Source: Lysobacteraceae bacterium
GTDB taxonomy: Bacteria > Pseudomonadota > Gammaproteobacteria > Xanthomonadales > Xanthomonadaceae
Assembly: GCA_018333835.1 (NCBI GenBank)
Contig: JAGXSL010000136.1
Location: 1-52,669, forward strand
Direction of reading: 5' to 3'
Length of the DNA: 52,669 nt
The notes beneath the pieces are model-generated. The model saw only the letters and a program-made list of their open reading frames with translations. It was not told where the DNA came from and searched no databases. Each line of letters begins with the position of its first letter. Position 1 is the stretch's first letter. The position numbers and the translations under genes are program-made. Below are positions 33,986-49,915 of this stretch, piece by piece.

Positions 33986-34576
33986 ATGAGCGATAGCCTC
34001 AAAGACCAGTTGCTGGGCCTCGGCTTCAAGCCGGCCCCGAAGCCCGCGCGCGGCGAACGCCGGGAGTCCGCGAACCGCAGCAAGCCGCGCACGCAGGACA
34101 AGCCGCGCACGCAGGACAAGCCGCGCACACAGGACAAGCCGCGCACGCAGGACGAGATCGACCTCGCCAAGGCCTACGCCCTGCGCGCGGAGACCGAGAA
34201 GCGCGAACGCGAGGCCGCCGAGCGGGCCCGGCAGGAAGCTGCGCGCCTGCGCCGCGAGCAGCGCGCCCGGCTGGAGGCTTTCCTCGCCGGCCGGGCCCTG
34301 AACGATCCGGCCGCCGAGCAGGTCCGGCATTTTCCCTACGGCGGCAAGATCAAGCGCGTGCACGTCACGCCGGAGCAGTTGAAGGCGCTCAATGCCGGCG
34401 AACTCGGCGTGGTGCAGAGCAACGGCCGCTACCTGCTGGTCAGCGCTGCGGTGCTGGCCGAGGCCAAGGCCCTCCTGCCGGAGGCGGTGGCGCTCGAGAT
34501 CGACCCGAACGCGCCGGTGCCCGCCGAGGACGACAGCGACCCGCGTCACCAAGTGCCCGACGACCTCGTCTGGTGA
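33986..34576 (+). CDS. DUF2058 family protein (nucleoprotein/polynucleotide-associated enzyme type)
   Basis: MSDSLKDQLLGLGFKP...EIDLAKAYALRAETEKRERE...NDPAAEQVRHFPYGGKIKRVHV. Confidence 0.9.
   Translation: MSDSLKDQLLGLGFKPAPKPARGERRESANRSKPRTQDKPRTQDKPRTQDKPRTQDEIDLAKAYALRAETEKREREAAERARQEAARLRREQRARLEAFLAGRALNDPAAEQVRHFPYGGKIKRVHVTPEQLKALNAGELGVVQSNGRYLLVSAAVLAEAKALLPEAVALEIDPNAPVPAEDDSDPRHQVPDDLVW
34082..34153 (+). repeat. In-frame 4 x 18-bp tandem repeat encoding (KPRTQD)4
   Basis: AAGCCGCGCAC[G/A]CAGGAC x4; the third copy has one synonymous change. Confidence 0.97.
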
Positions 34577-34580
34577 GCCC

Positions 34581-36767
34581 TCACTCCGTGCCCTCGGCCG
34601 GCGCCATCCCGGCCGCGGGTCCGACCGGGAAGCCGCGGCTGCGCAGCAGCGGCTCGACCACCGGCGGGCGGCCGCGGAAGGCGATGTAGGCGTCCATCGG
34701 GTCGCGCCGGTTGCCGGCCGCGAACACGTGCTTCTTCAGCCGCGCCGCCACCGCCGGGTCGAACAGGTCGCCGGCCTCGACGAAAGCCTCGAAGCCGTCC
34801 GAGTCCAGCACCTCCGACCACAGGTAGCTGTAGTAGCCGGCCGAGTAGCCGCCGGCGAAGATGTGGGCGAAGTGCGTGCTGCGGTGGCGCATCGGGATCT
34901 CCGGCAGCAGCCCGATGCGCTCCAGCGAGGCGCGCTCGAAGGCCGCCACGTCGAGGTCGCGGGCGGCCTCGGCGTCGAGCAGGTGGATGTCCATGTCGAC
35001 GAAGCCCGAGGCCAGGAACTCGACCGTGGCGAAGCCCTGGTTGAACTTCCGCGAGGCGATCAGCCGTTCCTGCAGCTCGCGCGGCATCGGCTCGCCGGTT
35101 CCGGCGTGGCGGGCGAAGCGGTCGAGGAAGTAGGGCGTCAGCAGGTAGTGCTCGAGGATCTGCGCCGGGAACTCGACGAAATCGCGCGATACCGCGGTGC
35201 CGGCGAGGCTCGGGTAGCGCACGTCCGAGAGCAGGCCGTGCAGGCCGTGGCCGAGTTCATGGAACAGGGTGATGGCGTCGTCCAGCGAGATCGTGGCGAC
35301 CTCGCCCTCGGCCGGGGCCGGGATGTTCATGACGTTGACGACGTGCGGCGCCACCGCGCCGTCGAAGCGTTCCTGCACCCGGTAGCTGCTCATCCAGGCG
35401 CCGCCCGACTTGCCCTGGCGGGCGAAGTAGTCGCCGTAGAACAGGCCGACGTGGCGGCCTTCGGCGTCCTTGACCTCCCAGACCCGCACGCTCGGGTGGT
35501 AGACCGGCAGGTCGCGGCGCTCGCTGAATTGCAAGCCGAACAGTCGCTCCGCCAGGTGGAACTGCGCCGCGATGAAGTTCTCCAGCGGGAAATAGGGCCG
35601 CACCTCGTCCTGCGAGACGTCGTAGCGCGCCTTGCGCACCTGCTCGGCGTAGTAGCGCCAGTCCCAGCCCTGGAGGGCGAAATCCTTGCCCGCGGCGTCG
35701 ATCAACGCCTGCATGTCGGCGCGCTCCTCCTTGGCGCGGGCCAGCGCCGGTTCCCAGACCCGGCGCATCAGCTCGAGCGCCGCCTCCGGCGTCTTCGCCA
35801 TGGTGTCTTCGAGGGTGAAGTGGGCATGCGAGTCGTGGCCCATGATCCGGGCGCGCTCGGCGCGCAGGGCGACGATCTCGGCGATGATGGCCTTGTTGTC
35901 CTCGCCGTCGTTGTTGTCGCCGCGCAGGATCCAGGCCCGCCAGGCCTGCTCGCGCAGGGCGCGGTCGTGGGCGAAGCTGAGGAAGGGCTCGACGCTCGGC
36001 CGCTGCAGGGTGATGGCGAAGCGGCCTTCCTGCCCGCGCGCCTTGGCTTCGGCGGCCGCCGCGCCCTTCAGCGCTTCGGGCACGCCGGCCATCTGCGCCG
36101 CGTCGAGGAACAGCGCCCACTCGTCGGTGTCCTTCATCAGGTTCTGCTGGAAGCGCGTCGACAGCGCGGCGAGGCGCTCGCCGATGGCGGCCACGCGTTG
36201 CCGCTCGGCCTCGCTCAGGGCGGCGCCGGCGCGCACGAACTGCAGGTGCTGGCGTTCGACCAGGCGCTGCTGCTCGGCGTCGAGCCCGGAGATCCCGCGG
36301 GCCCGGTACACCGCCTGGACGCGGGCGAACAGCGCCGGGTCGAGCAGGATGCGGTTCTGGTGGGCCGCGAGGCGCGGCGCCATCTGCGTCTGGATGGCGC
36401 GGATCGCGTCGCTGCTGTTGGCCGAGGCCATGTTGAAGAACACCGCGGCGACGCGGTCGAGCTTGCGCCCGGCGCGTTCCAGTGCGAGCAGGGTGTTGTC
36501 GAAATCGGCCGGCGCCGAGTTGGCGGTGATCGCGGTGATCTCGGCGAGGTGGGCCGCCATGCCGGCCTCGAAGGCGGGCAGGTAGTGCTCCGGCCGGATG
36601 CGGTCGAAGGGCACGGCACCGAAGGGCGTGTCCCATTCGGCGAGCAGGAAGGGGTTGGCCTGCGCCGCCTCGGCGGGCGCGGCGGCGTGGTCGTGGGCCG
36701 GAGCCGGCAACGGGGCGGTCAGCAGCAGGGCGGCGGCGAGGGCGGCGGCAAGCGGGGTACGGGTCAT
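34581..36767 (-). CDS. dcp: M3 family metallopeptidase (Dcp/oligopeptidase A-like), exported
   Basis: Signal peptide; LFHELGHGLHGLLS zinc motif; NPFLLAEWDTPFGAVPFDRIRPEHYLPAFEAGM. Confidence 0.93.
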   Translation of the reverse strand: MTRTPLAAALAAALLLTAPLPAPAHDHAAAPAEAAQANPFLLAEWDTPFGAVPFDRIRPEHYLPAFEAGMAAHLAEITAITANSAPADFDNTLLALERAGRKLDRVAAVFFNMASANSSDAIRAIQTQMAPRLAAHQNRILLDPALFARVQAVYRARGISGLDAEQQRLVERQHLQFVRAGAALSEAERQRVAAIGERLAALSTRFQQNLMKDTDEWALFLDAAQMAGVPEALKGAAAAEAKARGQEGRFAITLQRPSVEPFLSFAHDRALREQAWRAWILRGDNNDGEDNKAIIAEIVALRAERARIMGHDSHAHFTLEDTMAKTPEAALELMRRVWEPALARAKEERADMQALIDAAGKDFALQGWDWRYYAEQVRKARYDVSQDEVRPYFPLENFIAAQFHLAERLFGLQFSERRDLPVYHPSVRVWEVKDAEGRHVGLFYGDYFARQGKSGGAWMSSYRVQERFDGAVAPHVVNVMNIPAPAEGEVATISLDDAITLFHELGHGLHGLLSDVRYPSLAGTAVSRDFVEFPAQILEHYLLTPYFLDRFARHAGTGEPMPRELQERLIASRKFNQGFATVEFLASGFVDMDIHLLDAEAARDLDVAAFERASLERIGLLPEIPMRHRSTHFAHIFAGGYSAGYYSYLWSEVLDSDGFEAFVEAGDLFDPAVAARLKKHVFAAGNRRDPMDAYIAFRGRPPVVEPLLRSRGFPVGPAAGMAPAEGTE

Positions 36768-36922
36768 GGCGGCATCCGGGGACGGGTGAGGGACGACTCT
36801 ACCCCGGCACCACGCCGCCTTCACCGGCCGGAAGTCGTGGTCGCTGGCTGACCGGGTGGCCCGCTCCCGCCTGGCACGGCCCGCTGCCGTGGGCTCCATC
36901 CGGATGACCGGCTTCCGCGGGC

Positions 36923-40731
<3,809 letters not shown>

Positions 40732-40735
<4 letters not shown>

Positions 40736-41688
40736 GCGCGCTTGTGGCCCGTTCCCGCCGCGGCCGGTTTGTGGGCGATCAGGCTGATCACCTCGAAGTG
40801 CGGCGGTCGCTTCTCCTTCGCCACCACCTCGCAGACGCGCACCGCAAGCCCGGCCTGCTCGGCCAGCCGGCGCAGTTCCTTCTCGGTGAAGCCGAGGTTC
40901 TGGTGCCCGTAGGGTTCGACCGCGGCACGGTGCTCGTGCTTGGCGAGGCAGGTGGCAAGCAGGCGGCCGCCGGGGCGCAGGGCGCGGGCGGCCTCGGCGA
41001 GGGCCTTGGCCGGCTTTCCGGCGTAGGTGAGGGCGTGCATCAGCAGCACGAGGTCGAAGGCGGCGTCCGGGCAGTCGATGGCGTGCATGTCGCCCTCGCG
41101 CAGCTCGACGTGGGCGTACTTCGACAGCCGCTCGCGGGCGGCGGCGATCACCTTCGGGCTGGCGTCGATGCAGAGGTAGTGGCGGGCGTGCGGGGCCAGC
41201 ATCTCGGCCATCAGACCGTCGCCGGAGGCGATGTCGAGCACGTCCACCGGCTCCAGCAGGGGCAGGGCGCTGCGGGCCAACGCCTCCCAGGTGCGGCCCG
41301 GCGAGTAGTGGCGCTCCATGTCGCCGGCCACCGAGTCGGCCCAGTTCTGGTCCGAGGCGCGGGCCGCGAGCACGGTCGGCAGGCGTTCGGCGTCCTGGCG
41401 CAGCAGCGGATCGTTGGCACCGTCGCGCAGGGTGCGCCAGAGCGCCGCCTCGGCGTCTTCCATCGCGTCGTTGAAGCGGTAGTAGGCCGAGACGCCGGCG
41501 CGGCGATCGACCACGAGGGCGGCCTCGCGCAGCTTGGCCAGATGCGTCGAGACCCGCGGCTGCGCGAGGTGGGTGATGGTGGCGAGTTCGGCCACCGTCA
41601 GCTCCTCGCGCTCGACGAGGGCGAGCAGGCGCACGCGGGTGGGGTCGGCGAGGACTTTCAGGCAGTCCGACCAAGCGTTGAGGTCCAT
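40732..41688 (-). CDS. ArsR-family regulator fused to a SAM-dependent methyltransferase
   Basis: [45 protein letters not shown] followed by [28 protein letters not shown]; overlaps the metH start by 4 nt. Confidence 0.92.
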
Positions 41689-41848
41689 GTCGATCGTTTT
41701 ATCGCGATTCAAAGATGAAGCAGGGTAGGCAAGGCCCGGCGGGCGGTCAACCGGCGCGCTCCCGGCCTTCACCCCGGCACCATGCCGGCGGGTATGGTCG
41801 AACCGCTACAATCGGCGTCTTCCTTGAACCCGCCCAGAGGGGTCTGCC

Positions 41849-43009
<1,161 letters not shown>

Positions 43010-43035
43010 GGGCGCGCCCCGCCGGCACCCCGCCC

Positions 43036-44040
43036 GTGCTCGCCACCGAGGCCCTCGTGGTCGGCGCTGGCCTCGCCGGCGCCACTGCGGCGCGTGCGCT
43101 CGCCGATGCCGGCCTGCGGGCGCGGGTGCTCGACAAGGGCCGTGGCCCCGGCGGCCGGCTCAGCACCCGGCACGTCGCCAGCGGCGGCTTCGACCACGGT
43201 GCGGCGGTCCTGCAGGCTTTCGGCGCGGAATTCGGTGGCTGGCTCGATGCCGAGGCCGCGGCCGGGCGTGCGGCTCGCTGGGGCGACGGCTGGGTCGGCG
43301 TGCCCGGTATGAACGCGCTGGTGGCGGGCTTGCTCGACGGACTCGATGCGCGCTGGTCCGTCCCGGTGGCGGCACTGGCGTGGCGCGGCCACCACTGGGC
43401 TGCCCTCGACGGCGAAGGACGGGTGCTGGCCGAGGCGCCGCGGCTGGTGCTGGCGATCCCGGCACCGCAGGCCGCCGCATTGCTGCGAGCGGGTTGCACC
43501 CGGATGGCGGAAGGCGATCCGCCTCCACCGGCCCTGGCCGGCCTGCTCGACGGGCTGGCCGGCGTGCGCTACCTGCCGTGTTGGGCCGGGCTGGCGACGG
43601 TGGAGGTCGGCGCTGGCCCGCTACCCTCCACGGGCGTCGATGCCGAAGGCGTGCTGCAGGGGCTGTTCCGCGAAGCCGCCAAACCGGGCCGCACCGATGC
43701 CGGGCACTGGGTCGTGCACGCCGGCACGGCCTGGAGCGAGGCCCACCTCGAACTCGAGGCCGGGGCGGCGGCGGAGCGGCTACGGGCCGCCTTCCTGCGG
43801 GCCACCGGGCTGGATGCCGCGGCGCTGCGCGGTTTCGACGCCCATCGCTGGCGCTACGCCCGTCCAGCCCATGGGCTCGACGCCGCCCTGGCCCTGGCCG
43901 TCGACGGCCTGGCCCTGGCCGGGGACGCGGTCGGCTGGCGGACCGCGGACGGGCTGCCGCCCGCCGAGCGTGCCTGGGGATCCGGCCGCGAGGCCGCGGC
44001 GCACCTGCTCGTCGCGTTGCCGCCTCAGCCGAAGTCGTAG
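43036..44040 (+). CDS. FAD-dependent oxidoreductase (renalase-like NAD(P)/FAD protein)
   Basis: ALVVGAGLAGATAARALADAGLRARVLDKGRGPGGRLSTRH...LALAGDAVG; GTG start. Confidence 0.85.
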   Translation: MLATEALVVGAGLAGATAARALADAGLRARVLDKGRGPGGRLSTRHVASGGFDHGAAVLQAFGAEFGGWLDAEAAAGRAARWGDGWVGVPGMNALVAGLLDGLDARWSVPVAALAWRGHHWAALDGEGRVLAEAPRLVLAIPAPQAAALLRAGCTRMAEGDPPPPALAGLLDGLAGVRYLPCWAGLATVEVGAGPLPSTGVDAEGVLQGLFREAAKPGRTDAGHWVVHAGTAWSEAHLELEAGAAAERLRAAFLRATGLDAAALRGFDAHRWRYARPAHGLDAALALAVDGLALAGDAVGWRTADGLPPAERAWGSGREAAAHLLVALPPQPKS

Positions 44041-46103
44041 CTCATCGCCGGGCCGGCGGCGGCGAGGAAATCGCCCTCGACGTAATCGACGCCCATGCCG
44101 TAGAGCACGGCCATGCTGGCCGCGTCCTGCACGTAGTGCACCACGCAGGTCTTGCCCAGCTCGCGGGTTTTGTCGGCGAACTCGCGGACCTTGGCCTGGT
44201 TCTCGGCGTTGCGGGCGAGGTCGGTGATGTAGCTGCGGTCGATCTTCACCACGTCGGCCTCGACGTGCTGGAGCAGTTGGAACGAGTTGAGGCCGGTGCC
44301 GAAGTGTTCGAGTGCCAGCCGCACCCCGGCGGCGCGCACCCCGTGGGTGAAGGCCTGGATCGCCTTGAGGTGGGTGAACACCGCCGGCTCGTGCAGTTCC
44401 AGCACCAGCCGCGAACCAGGGATGCCGGCCGCGCGCACGGCGGCGGCGATCTCCTCGCCGAGTGGCGGATGGGCCGCGATGCTCTCCGGCCCCAGCTTGA
44501 CGAACAGCGTGGTGGCCCGGCCTTGCGCCTGGCGCTCGGCGAGCACGGCGATGGCGCGATGCACCACCCAGCGGTCGATCGCCGGGCCGAGTCCCTGTTC
44601 CCGGGCCAGCGGCAGGAAGGTGGCGGGGCTGATGATTTCGCCACCCGCACCCTTGAGCCGCAGGTAGGCCTCGTAGATCTCTTCCGGTTCGCCGCGCAGG
44701 CCGACGATCGGCTGGTAGTGCAGGGTGAAGCCGTCCTGGGCGATGGCCTCGCGCAGGCGTTGCACCCAGGCGGCGGTGCGTTCCTCCTCGGCGCGGTCGC
44801 GGGCGGCCGGATCGTGGATCTCGACCCGGTCGCCGCCCACGCCCATGGCCGAGAGCAGGCTGTCCTCGGCACGGCTGATGACCGGGCCGATCTGGGCGTT
44901 GCGTTCGCCGATCTGCACGCCGCCGACGCTGACGCTGAGGGTCAGGGCGCGCTCGCCGACCTCGAGGAGCTGGTCGCCGAAGGCGGCGCGGATGCGCTCG
45001 GCGCGGGCCTGGCTGGCCTTGTGGTCGTGCAGGCGGCAGAGCACGCCGAAGCGGTGGTCGGAAAGCCGGCCGGCCAAGGTGTTGCCGTCGAGCACGCTCT
45101 CGATCCGGCGGGCGATGGCGGCCAGCAGTTCGTCGGCCCGCGCCAGCCCGACGCTGGCGACCAAGGCATCGTAGTTGTCCGGTTCGACCAGCAGCAGGGC
45201 CTGGTGGTGGCGGCCGCCGGCGGCGGCGGCGATGGCCTTCTCCAGTTCCGCCATGAAGGAAGCGCGGTTGGCCAGCCCGGTCACCGAATCGTGGTGGCGC
45301 AGCGTCTCCAGCTCGGCGACCACCGAGGCATCGAGCATGTTGGGTCGGAACGCCACCTGCAGGCAGGGCTCGCCCTCGTAGCTGGCCGGGGTGAATTCCA
45401 TCACCGCGTCGAAGATCTTCCCGGCGGCATCGATCGCCTTCAGATCGAACTGCTCCGGCGGCGGCTCGCCCTTGGCGATGCGCTTCAGCAGGTTCTTGAA
45501 CTCGCCGGCATGCGACGGGGCGACCAGGTCGAGCACCGAAAGGCCCTCGATCTCGTCGAAGCTGCCGTAGCCGAACATCTCGAGGTAGGCCTCGTTGGCG
45601 CGGATGTGCATGCCCTCGTGGAGGTAGGCGATGGGGTCGCGGGAGGAAGCGATCAGGGCGTCGCAGCGGCGTTCGGTTTCGCGCAGCTGCGCCTCCAGGA
45701 CGCGCAGCGCGCGGCGGTCGCGCACCGCCTCGGCCTCGGCGCGCACCACCGCCTGTGCCTGCGCGGGATGCTGGCGCAGCAGCACCCCGCGGGCACCGGC
45801 GGCGAGGGCGGCGAGCAGGCTGGCCTCGTCCAGGCTGTCCAGCGTGGCGAGCACCGGCAGGTCCTTGCCGCTGGCCTGCACCTCGCGCAGCACGGTCTCG
45901 AAGGGGATGGTGCGGGCCGTCATCGAGGCCACCACCAGGTCGAGGCTCTGCTGCGCCAGCAGCTGCCGGAGCTCGTCGATGCCGTCGGGCCGCTGCGGCC
46001 GGACCGCGATGCCGCCGTTGCGCAGCAGGCTGGTCAGGCGCTCGGCGTCCTCGATCCGGTCGTCGACCAGCAGCAGGCGCAGCACGGCGTCGAGGGTGGG
46101 CAT
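44025..46103 (-). CDS. fimX: FimX-like protein: REC-like, PAS, degenerate GGDEF and degenerate EAL
   Basis: RLSDHRFGVL where GGDEF is expected; IYEAYLRLKGAGG where EAL is expected; C-terminal DYVEGDFLAAAGPAMSYDFG resembles the FimX terminus as remembered. Confidence 0.82.
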   Translation of the reverse strand: MPTLDAVLRLLLVDDRIEDAERLTSLLRNGGIAVRPQRPDGIDELRQLLAQQSLDLVVASMTARTIPFETVLREVQASGKDLPVLATLDSLDEASLLAALAAGARGVLLRQHPAQAQAVVRAEAEAVRDRRALRVLEAQLRETERRCDALIASSRDPIAYLHEGMHIRANEAYLEMFGYGSFDEIEGLSVLDLVAPSHAGEFKNLLKRIAKGEPPPEQFDLKAIDAAGKIFDAVMEFTPASYEGEPCLQVAFRPNMLDASVVAELETLRHHDSVTGLANRASFMAELEKAIAAAAGGRHHQALLLVEPDNYDALVASVGLARADELLAAIARRIESVLDGNTLAGRLSDHRFGVLCRLHDHKASQARAERIRAAFGDQLLEVGERALTLSVSVGGVQIGERNAQIGPVISRAEDSLLSAMGVGGDRVEIHDPAARDRAEEERTAAWVQRLREAIAQDGFTLHYQPIVGLRGEPEEIYEAYLRLKGAGGEIISPATFLPLAREQGLGPAIDRWVVHRAIAVLAERQAQGRATTLFVKLGPESIAAHPPLGEEIAAAVRAAGIPGSRLVLELHEPAVFTHLKAIQAFTHGVRAAGVRLALEHFGTGLNSFQLLQHVEADVVKIDRSYITDLARNAENQAKVREFADKTRELGKTCVVHYVQDAASMAVLYGMGVDYVEGDFLAAAGPAMSYDFG

Positions 46104-46185
46104 GCGGACTCCGGGGGATGTCGTGGCGACACTGCGGGCCAGTGTACGGCCTGCCGAAGCCCGGCTGGAAGGCGCGTCCGCCGCC

Positions 46186-47202
46186 TCAGTACAGGGTCTT
46201 GCCGGGTTGCCCGGGCTGTTCGCGGGCCAGCCGCGGCAGCAGGAACCCCGGCAGGCGCGCATGGAGGGCCGCGCGCAGGGCCAGCGCCTCGGCCTCGGGC
46301 ACCTCGAAGTGCGCCGTACCCTGCACGCGGTCGAGCAGGTGCAGGTAGTAGGGCAGCACGCCGGCCGTGAACAGGGCTTCGGAGAGCTCGACCAGCGCGT
46401 CGGCGGAATCGTTGACCCCGCGCAACAGCACGGCCTGGTTCAGCAGGTGCACGCCGCGAGCGCGCAGGGCCGCGCAGGCTGCACGCACGCCGGCGTCGAT
46501 CTCTTTGGCATGGTTGGCGTGCAGCACCACGACCACCGGCCAGGGCAGGGCGCCGATCCAGTCGAGGAATTCGCCGTCGATGCGCTCCGGCAGCACGACC
46601 GGCAGGCGCGTGTGGATCCGCAGCCGCGTGACCTGCGGCAGGCTGCGCAGCGCGCCGGTGAGTTCGGCGAGTTTGGCCGTCGAGAGGCTGAGCGGGTCGC
46701 CGCCGGAGAGGATCACCTCGTGGAGGGTCGGGTCGCGGCGCAGGGCATCGAGCGCCGAAGCCCAGCCTGCCGCGGCGGCGGTTTCCTCGGCGTACGGGAA
46801 GTGCCGGCGGAAGCAGTAGCGGCAATGGATGGCGCAACTGCCGGTGGCGATGAGCAGGGCACGGCCTTCGTATTTGTGGATCACCCCGGTGCCGCCCTTG
46901 GCCGCCGCGTCGCCGACGGCGTCGAGCGTGAAGCCGGGAACGAGGCGGTCCTCGTCGTCGAGTGGCAGCACCTGCCGCAACAGCGGGTCGTGCGGGTCGC
47001 CGCGGCGCATCCGGGCGACGAAGCCGCGCGGCACCCGCAGCGGGAACTGCGCGGTGGCCGGCACCGAAAGCCGTGCCGCCAGGGCGTCGAGGCCCAGCAG
47101 CCGCAGCAGTTCCACCGGGTCGCGCACGGCGTCGCGCCACAGGGTCTGCCAACGCTCGGGCTGCCGAGTGGGGGAGGGAACGGGTATCATCACGGGCTGC
47201 AT
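46186..47202 (-). CDS. epmB: EF-P beta-lysylation protein EpmB (lysine 2,3-aminomutase-like radical SAM); start at 47202 or 47190
   Basis: [15 protein letters not shown] radical-SAM CxxxCxx[13 protein letters not shown]; next to efp. Confidence 0.94.
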   Translation of the reverse strand: MQPVMIPVPSPTRQPERWQTLWRDAVRDPVELLRLLGLDALAARLSVPATAQFPLRVPRGFVARMRRGDPHDPLLRQVLPLDDEDRLVPGFTLDAVGDAAAKGGTGVIHKYEGRALLIATGSCAIHCRYCFRRHFPYAEETAAAAGWASALDALRRDPTLHEVILSGGDPLSLSTAKLAELTGALRSLPQVTRLRIHTRLPVVLPERIDGEFLDWIGALPWPVVVVLHANHAKEIDAGVRAACAALRARGVHLLNQAVLLRGVNDSADALVELSEALFTAGVLPYYLHLLDRVQGTAHFEVPEAEALALRAALHARLPGFLLPRLAREQPGQPGKTLY

Positions 47203-47225
47203 TCTAGGGTTCGAGGAGCATCCGC

Positions 47226-47792
47226 ATGGCCAGCTACGGCATGAACGACGTCAAGAACGGCATGAAGATCATCGTCAACGGCGAGCCGTGCGTCATCACC
47301 GAGACCGAGTACGTCAAGCCGGGCAAGGGCCAGGCCTTCACCCGCGTCAAGTACCGCTTCATCAAGTCCGGCCGGGTGGTCGAGATGACCATGAAGGCGA
47401 CCGACAGCGTCGAGGCCGCCGACGTCGTCGACACCGACATGCAGTACCTCTACAGCGACGGCGAGTTCTGGCACTTCATGCAGCAGGAGACCTTCGAGCA
47501 GGTTCAGGCCGACGCCGCCGGCGTGGGCGAGACCGCGAAGTGGATCAAGGGCGAGGAGCCCTGCGTGGTGACCTTGTGGAACGGCACGCCGATCGCCGTG
47601 CAGGCGCCGAACTTCGTCGAGCTGAAGATCGTCGAGACCGATCCCGGCGTGCGCGGCGACACCTCGGGTGGCGGCGGCAAGCCGGCCAAGCTGGAGACCG
47701 GCGCCGTGGTGCGCGTGCCGCTGTTCGTGGGCCAGGACGAGATCATCAAGGTCGACACCCGCACCGGCGAGTACGTCGGCCGCGTCAAGTAA
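47226..47792 (+). CDS. efp: Translation elongation factor P
   Basis: [44 protein letters not shown] with the modifiable lysine in PGKGQA. Confidence 0.98.
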   Translation: MASYGMNDVKNGMKIIVNGEPCVITETEYVKPGKGQAFTRVKYRFIKSGRVVEMTMKATDSVEAADVVDTDMQYLYSDGEFWHFMQQETFEQVQADAAGVGETAKWIKGEEPCVVTLWNGTPIAVQAPNFVELKIVETDPGVRGDTSGGGGKPAKLETGAVVRVPLFVGQDEIIKVDTRTGEYVGRVK

Positions 47793-47828
47793 GCGCCGGC
47801 GCCGGCGCGCCGCGGCCTCACCCGGGGA

Positions 47829-49175
47829 GTGAACGTGCTCGAACCCTGCGACCTGTTGATCGAAGCCGGCTGGGTGGTGCCGGTGGTGCCGAAGGGCGCG
47901 GTGCTCGCGGGCCACGCCGTCGCCGTGCGGGACGGGCGGATCCTCGCCGTGCTGCCCCGCGCCGAGGCGCGGGCGCGCTTCCTGCCGGCCGAGACCGTGT
48001 CGCGCCCCGAGGCCGTGCTGATCCCGGGCCTCGTCAATCTCCACACCCACAACCCGATGACCCTGCTACGCGGGGTTGCCGACGACCTGCCGCTGATGCC
48101 CTGGCTGCAGGAGCACATCTGGCCGATCGAAGGTGCGGTGATGGGGCCGGACTTCGTCGCCGACGGCATCGAGCTCGCCGTGGCCGAGATGGTCCGCGGC
48201 GGCACCACCACCTGCAACGAGAGCTATTTCTTCCCCGACGTGCAGGCGCAGACCTACCAGCGCCTCGGCTTCCGCGCCACCGTCGGCCTGCCGGTGATCG
48301 AGTTCCCCTCGCCCTGGGCCCGCACCACGGCCGAGTACTTCGACAAGGCCTTGGAGGTCTTCGACGCCTGGCGCGGCGACCCGCTGGTCCGCTTCGCCTT
48401 CGCGCCGCATGCGCCCTACACGGTGTCCGACGCCAGCTTCGAGCGCATCGGCATGCTCTCCGCCCAGCTCGACCTGCCGATCCACTGCCACGTCCACGAG
48501 ACCGCGCAGGAAGTCGAGGATTCGCAGAAGCAGCACGGCCAGCGCCCGCTGGCGCGGCTGGACCGCCTCGGCATCGTCGATGCCCGGCTGATCGCCGTGC
48601 ACATGACCCAGCTCACCGAGGCCGAGATCCGCCTCTGTGCCGGGCGCGGCGTGCACATCGCGCATTGCCCGCAGTCGAACCTGAAGCTCGCCTCCGGCTT
48701 CTGCCCGGTCGAGGCCCTGCGCGTCGCCGGCGCCAACGTCGGCATCGGCACCGACGGCTGCGCCAGCAACAACGACCTCGACATGTTCGAGGAAACCCGC
48801 AATGCCGCCCTGCTCGCCAAGGCCGTGGCCGGCGACGCCCGCGCCCTGGACGCCGCCTCGGCGCTCGAAGCCGCGACGCTGGCCGGCGCGAAGGCCCTCG
48901 GCCGCGAGCACGAGATCGGCTCGATCGAGCCCGGCAAGCAGGCCGACCTGGTGCTGGTCGACCTCGGCGAACTGGAACTCCAGCCGCTCTACCACGTCAT
49001 CTCGCACCTCGTGTACGTCGCCACCCGCCACCAGGTCAGCGAGGTCTGGATCGGCGGCCGCCCGAAACTGCGCGAGCGCCGCCTGGTCGGGATCGACGCC
49101 GACGCGCTGAAGGCGAAGGCGCGGGCCTGGGCGCGGCGGATCGCCACCATCCCGCGCAGCGGAGCCACGCCATGA
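47829..49175 (+). CDS. mtaD: TRZ/ATZ family amidohydrolase (probable 5'-methylthioadenosine/SAH deaminase)
   Basis: [66 protein letters not shown] start. Confidence 0.9.
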   Translation: MNVLEPCDLLIEAGWVVPVVPKGAVLAGHAVAVRDGRILAVLPRAEARARFLPAETVSRPEAVLIPGLVNLHTHNPMTLLRGVADDLPLMPWLQEHIWPIEGAVMGPDFVADGIELAVAEMVRGGTTTCNESYFFPDVQAQTYQRLGFRATVGLPVIEFPSPWARTTAEYFDKALEVFDAWRGDPLVRFAFAPHAPYTVSDASFERIGMLSAQLDLPIHCHVHETAQEVEDSQKQHGQRPLARLDRLGIVDARLIAVHMTQLTEAEIRLCAGRGVHIAHCPQSNLKLASGFCPVEALRVAGANVGIGTDGCASNNDLDMFEETRNAALLAKAVAGDARALDAASALEAATLAGAKALGREHEIGSIEPGKQADLVLVDLGELELQPLYHVISHLVYVATRHQVSEVWIGGRPKLRERRLVGIDADALKAKARAWARRIATIPRSGATP

Positions 49176-49915
49176 TCCCCGCCCCCGCGTCCACGTCTTC
49201 GCCCACCAATGCCGATCCCGCCGAACTGGCGCGCTTCTCCGCGCTGGCCGCGCGCTGGTGGGACCCGCAGGGACCGCAGGGGCCCCTGCATGCCCTCAAT
49301 CCCGCCCGCCTCGCCTACGTGGCCCGGCAGCATCCACTGCGCGGGGCGCGGGTGCTCGATGTCGGCTGCGGCGGCGGCCTGCTCAGCGAAGCGATGGCGG
49401 ACGCCGGGGCCGAGGTGCTCGGCATCGACCTCGCCGCCGACCTCGTCGATGTCGCCCGCCTGCACCTGCTGGAGCGCGAGCAGTCCGGCGAAAGGCCGCG
49501 GTTGGCGTACCGCGTGCAGGCCGCCGAGTCCCTCGCCGCCGAGATGCCGGACCATTTCGACCTCGTCACCTGCATGGAGCTGCTGGAGCACGTCCCCGAT
49601 CCGCAGTCCATCCTCGATGCCTGCGCCGCCCTGCTCCGGCCGGGCGGGGTGCTGGTGGTCTCGACCATCAGCCGGACCCCGGCGGCCTTCGCCCTCGCCA
49701 TCGTCGGTGCCGAGTACCTCACCGGGCTGATCGAGCGCGGCACCCACGACTGGCGGCGCTTCATCCGGCCCTCGGAACTGGCCGCCGGCCTGCGCCGCGC
49801 CGGGCTGGAGCTGGAGGCCCTCGACGGCCTGCACTACGACCCGCTGCGGCGCACCGCCTGGGTGGGCGCCGGCACCGCGGTGAACTACCTGTGCGCGGCA
49901 CGGAAACCGGCGTGA
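49172..49915 (+). CDS. ubiG: Ubiquinone biosynthesis O-methyltransferase UbiG
   Basis: [54 protein letters not shown]. Confidence 0.96.
   Translation: MIPAPASTSSPTNADPAELARFSALAARWWDPQGPQGPLHALNPARLAYVARQHPLRGARVLDVGCGGGLLSEAMADAGAEVLGIDLAADLVDVARLHLLEREQSGERPRLAYRVQAAESLAAEMPDHFDLVTCMELLEHVPDPQSILDACAALLRPGGVLVVSTISRTPAAFALAIVGAEYLTGLIERGTHDWRRFIRPSELAAGLRRAGLELEALDGLHYDPLRRTAWVGAGTAVNYLCAARKPA

Noticed and set aside
33367-34170. Protein with repeated SCVRGL motifs on the minus strand
   Set aside because: It is the antisense reading of the KPRTQD-encoding 18-bp repeat and the ugd/slyX region, not a gene.
34392-36851. 819-aa plus-strand ORF
   Set aside because: Antisense shadow of the M3 peptidase gene.
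43380-46370. 996-aa plus-strand ORF
   Set aside because: Out-of-frame over the FAD oxidoreductase and antisense to the fimX-like gene; no motifs.
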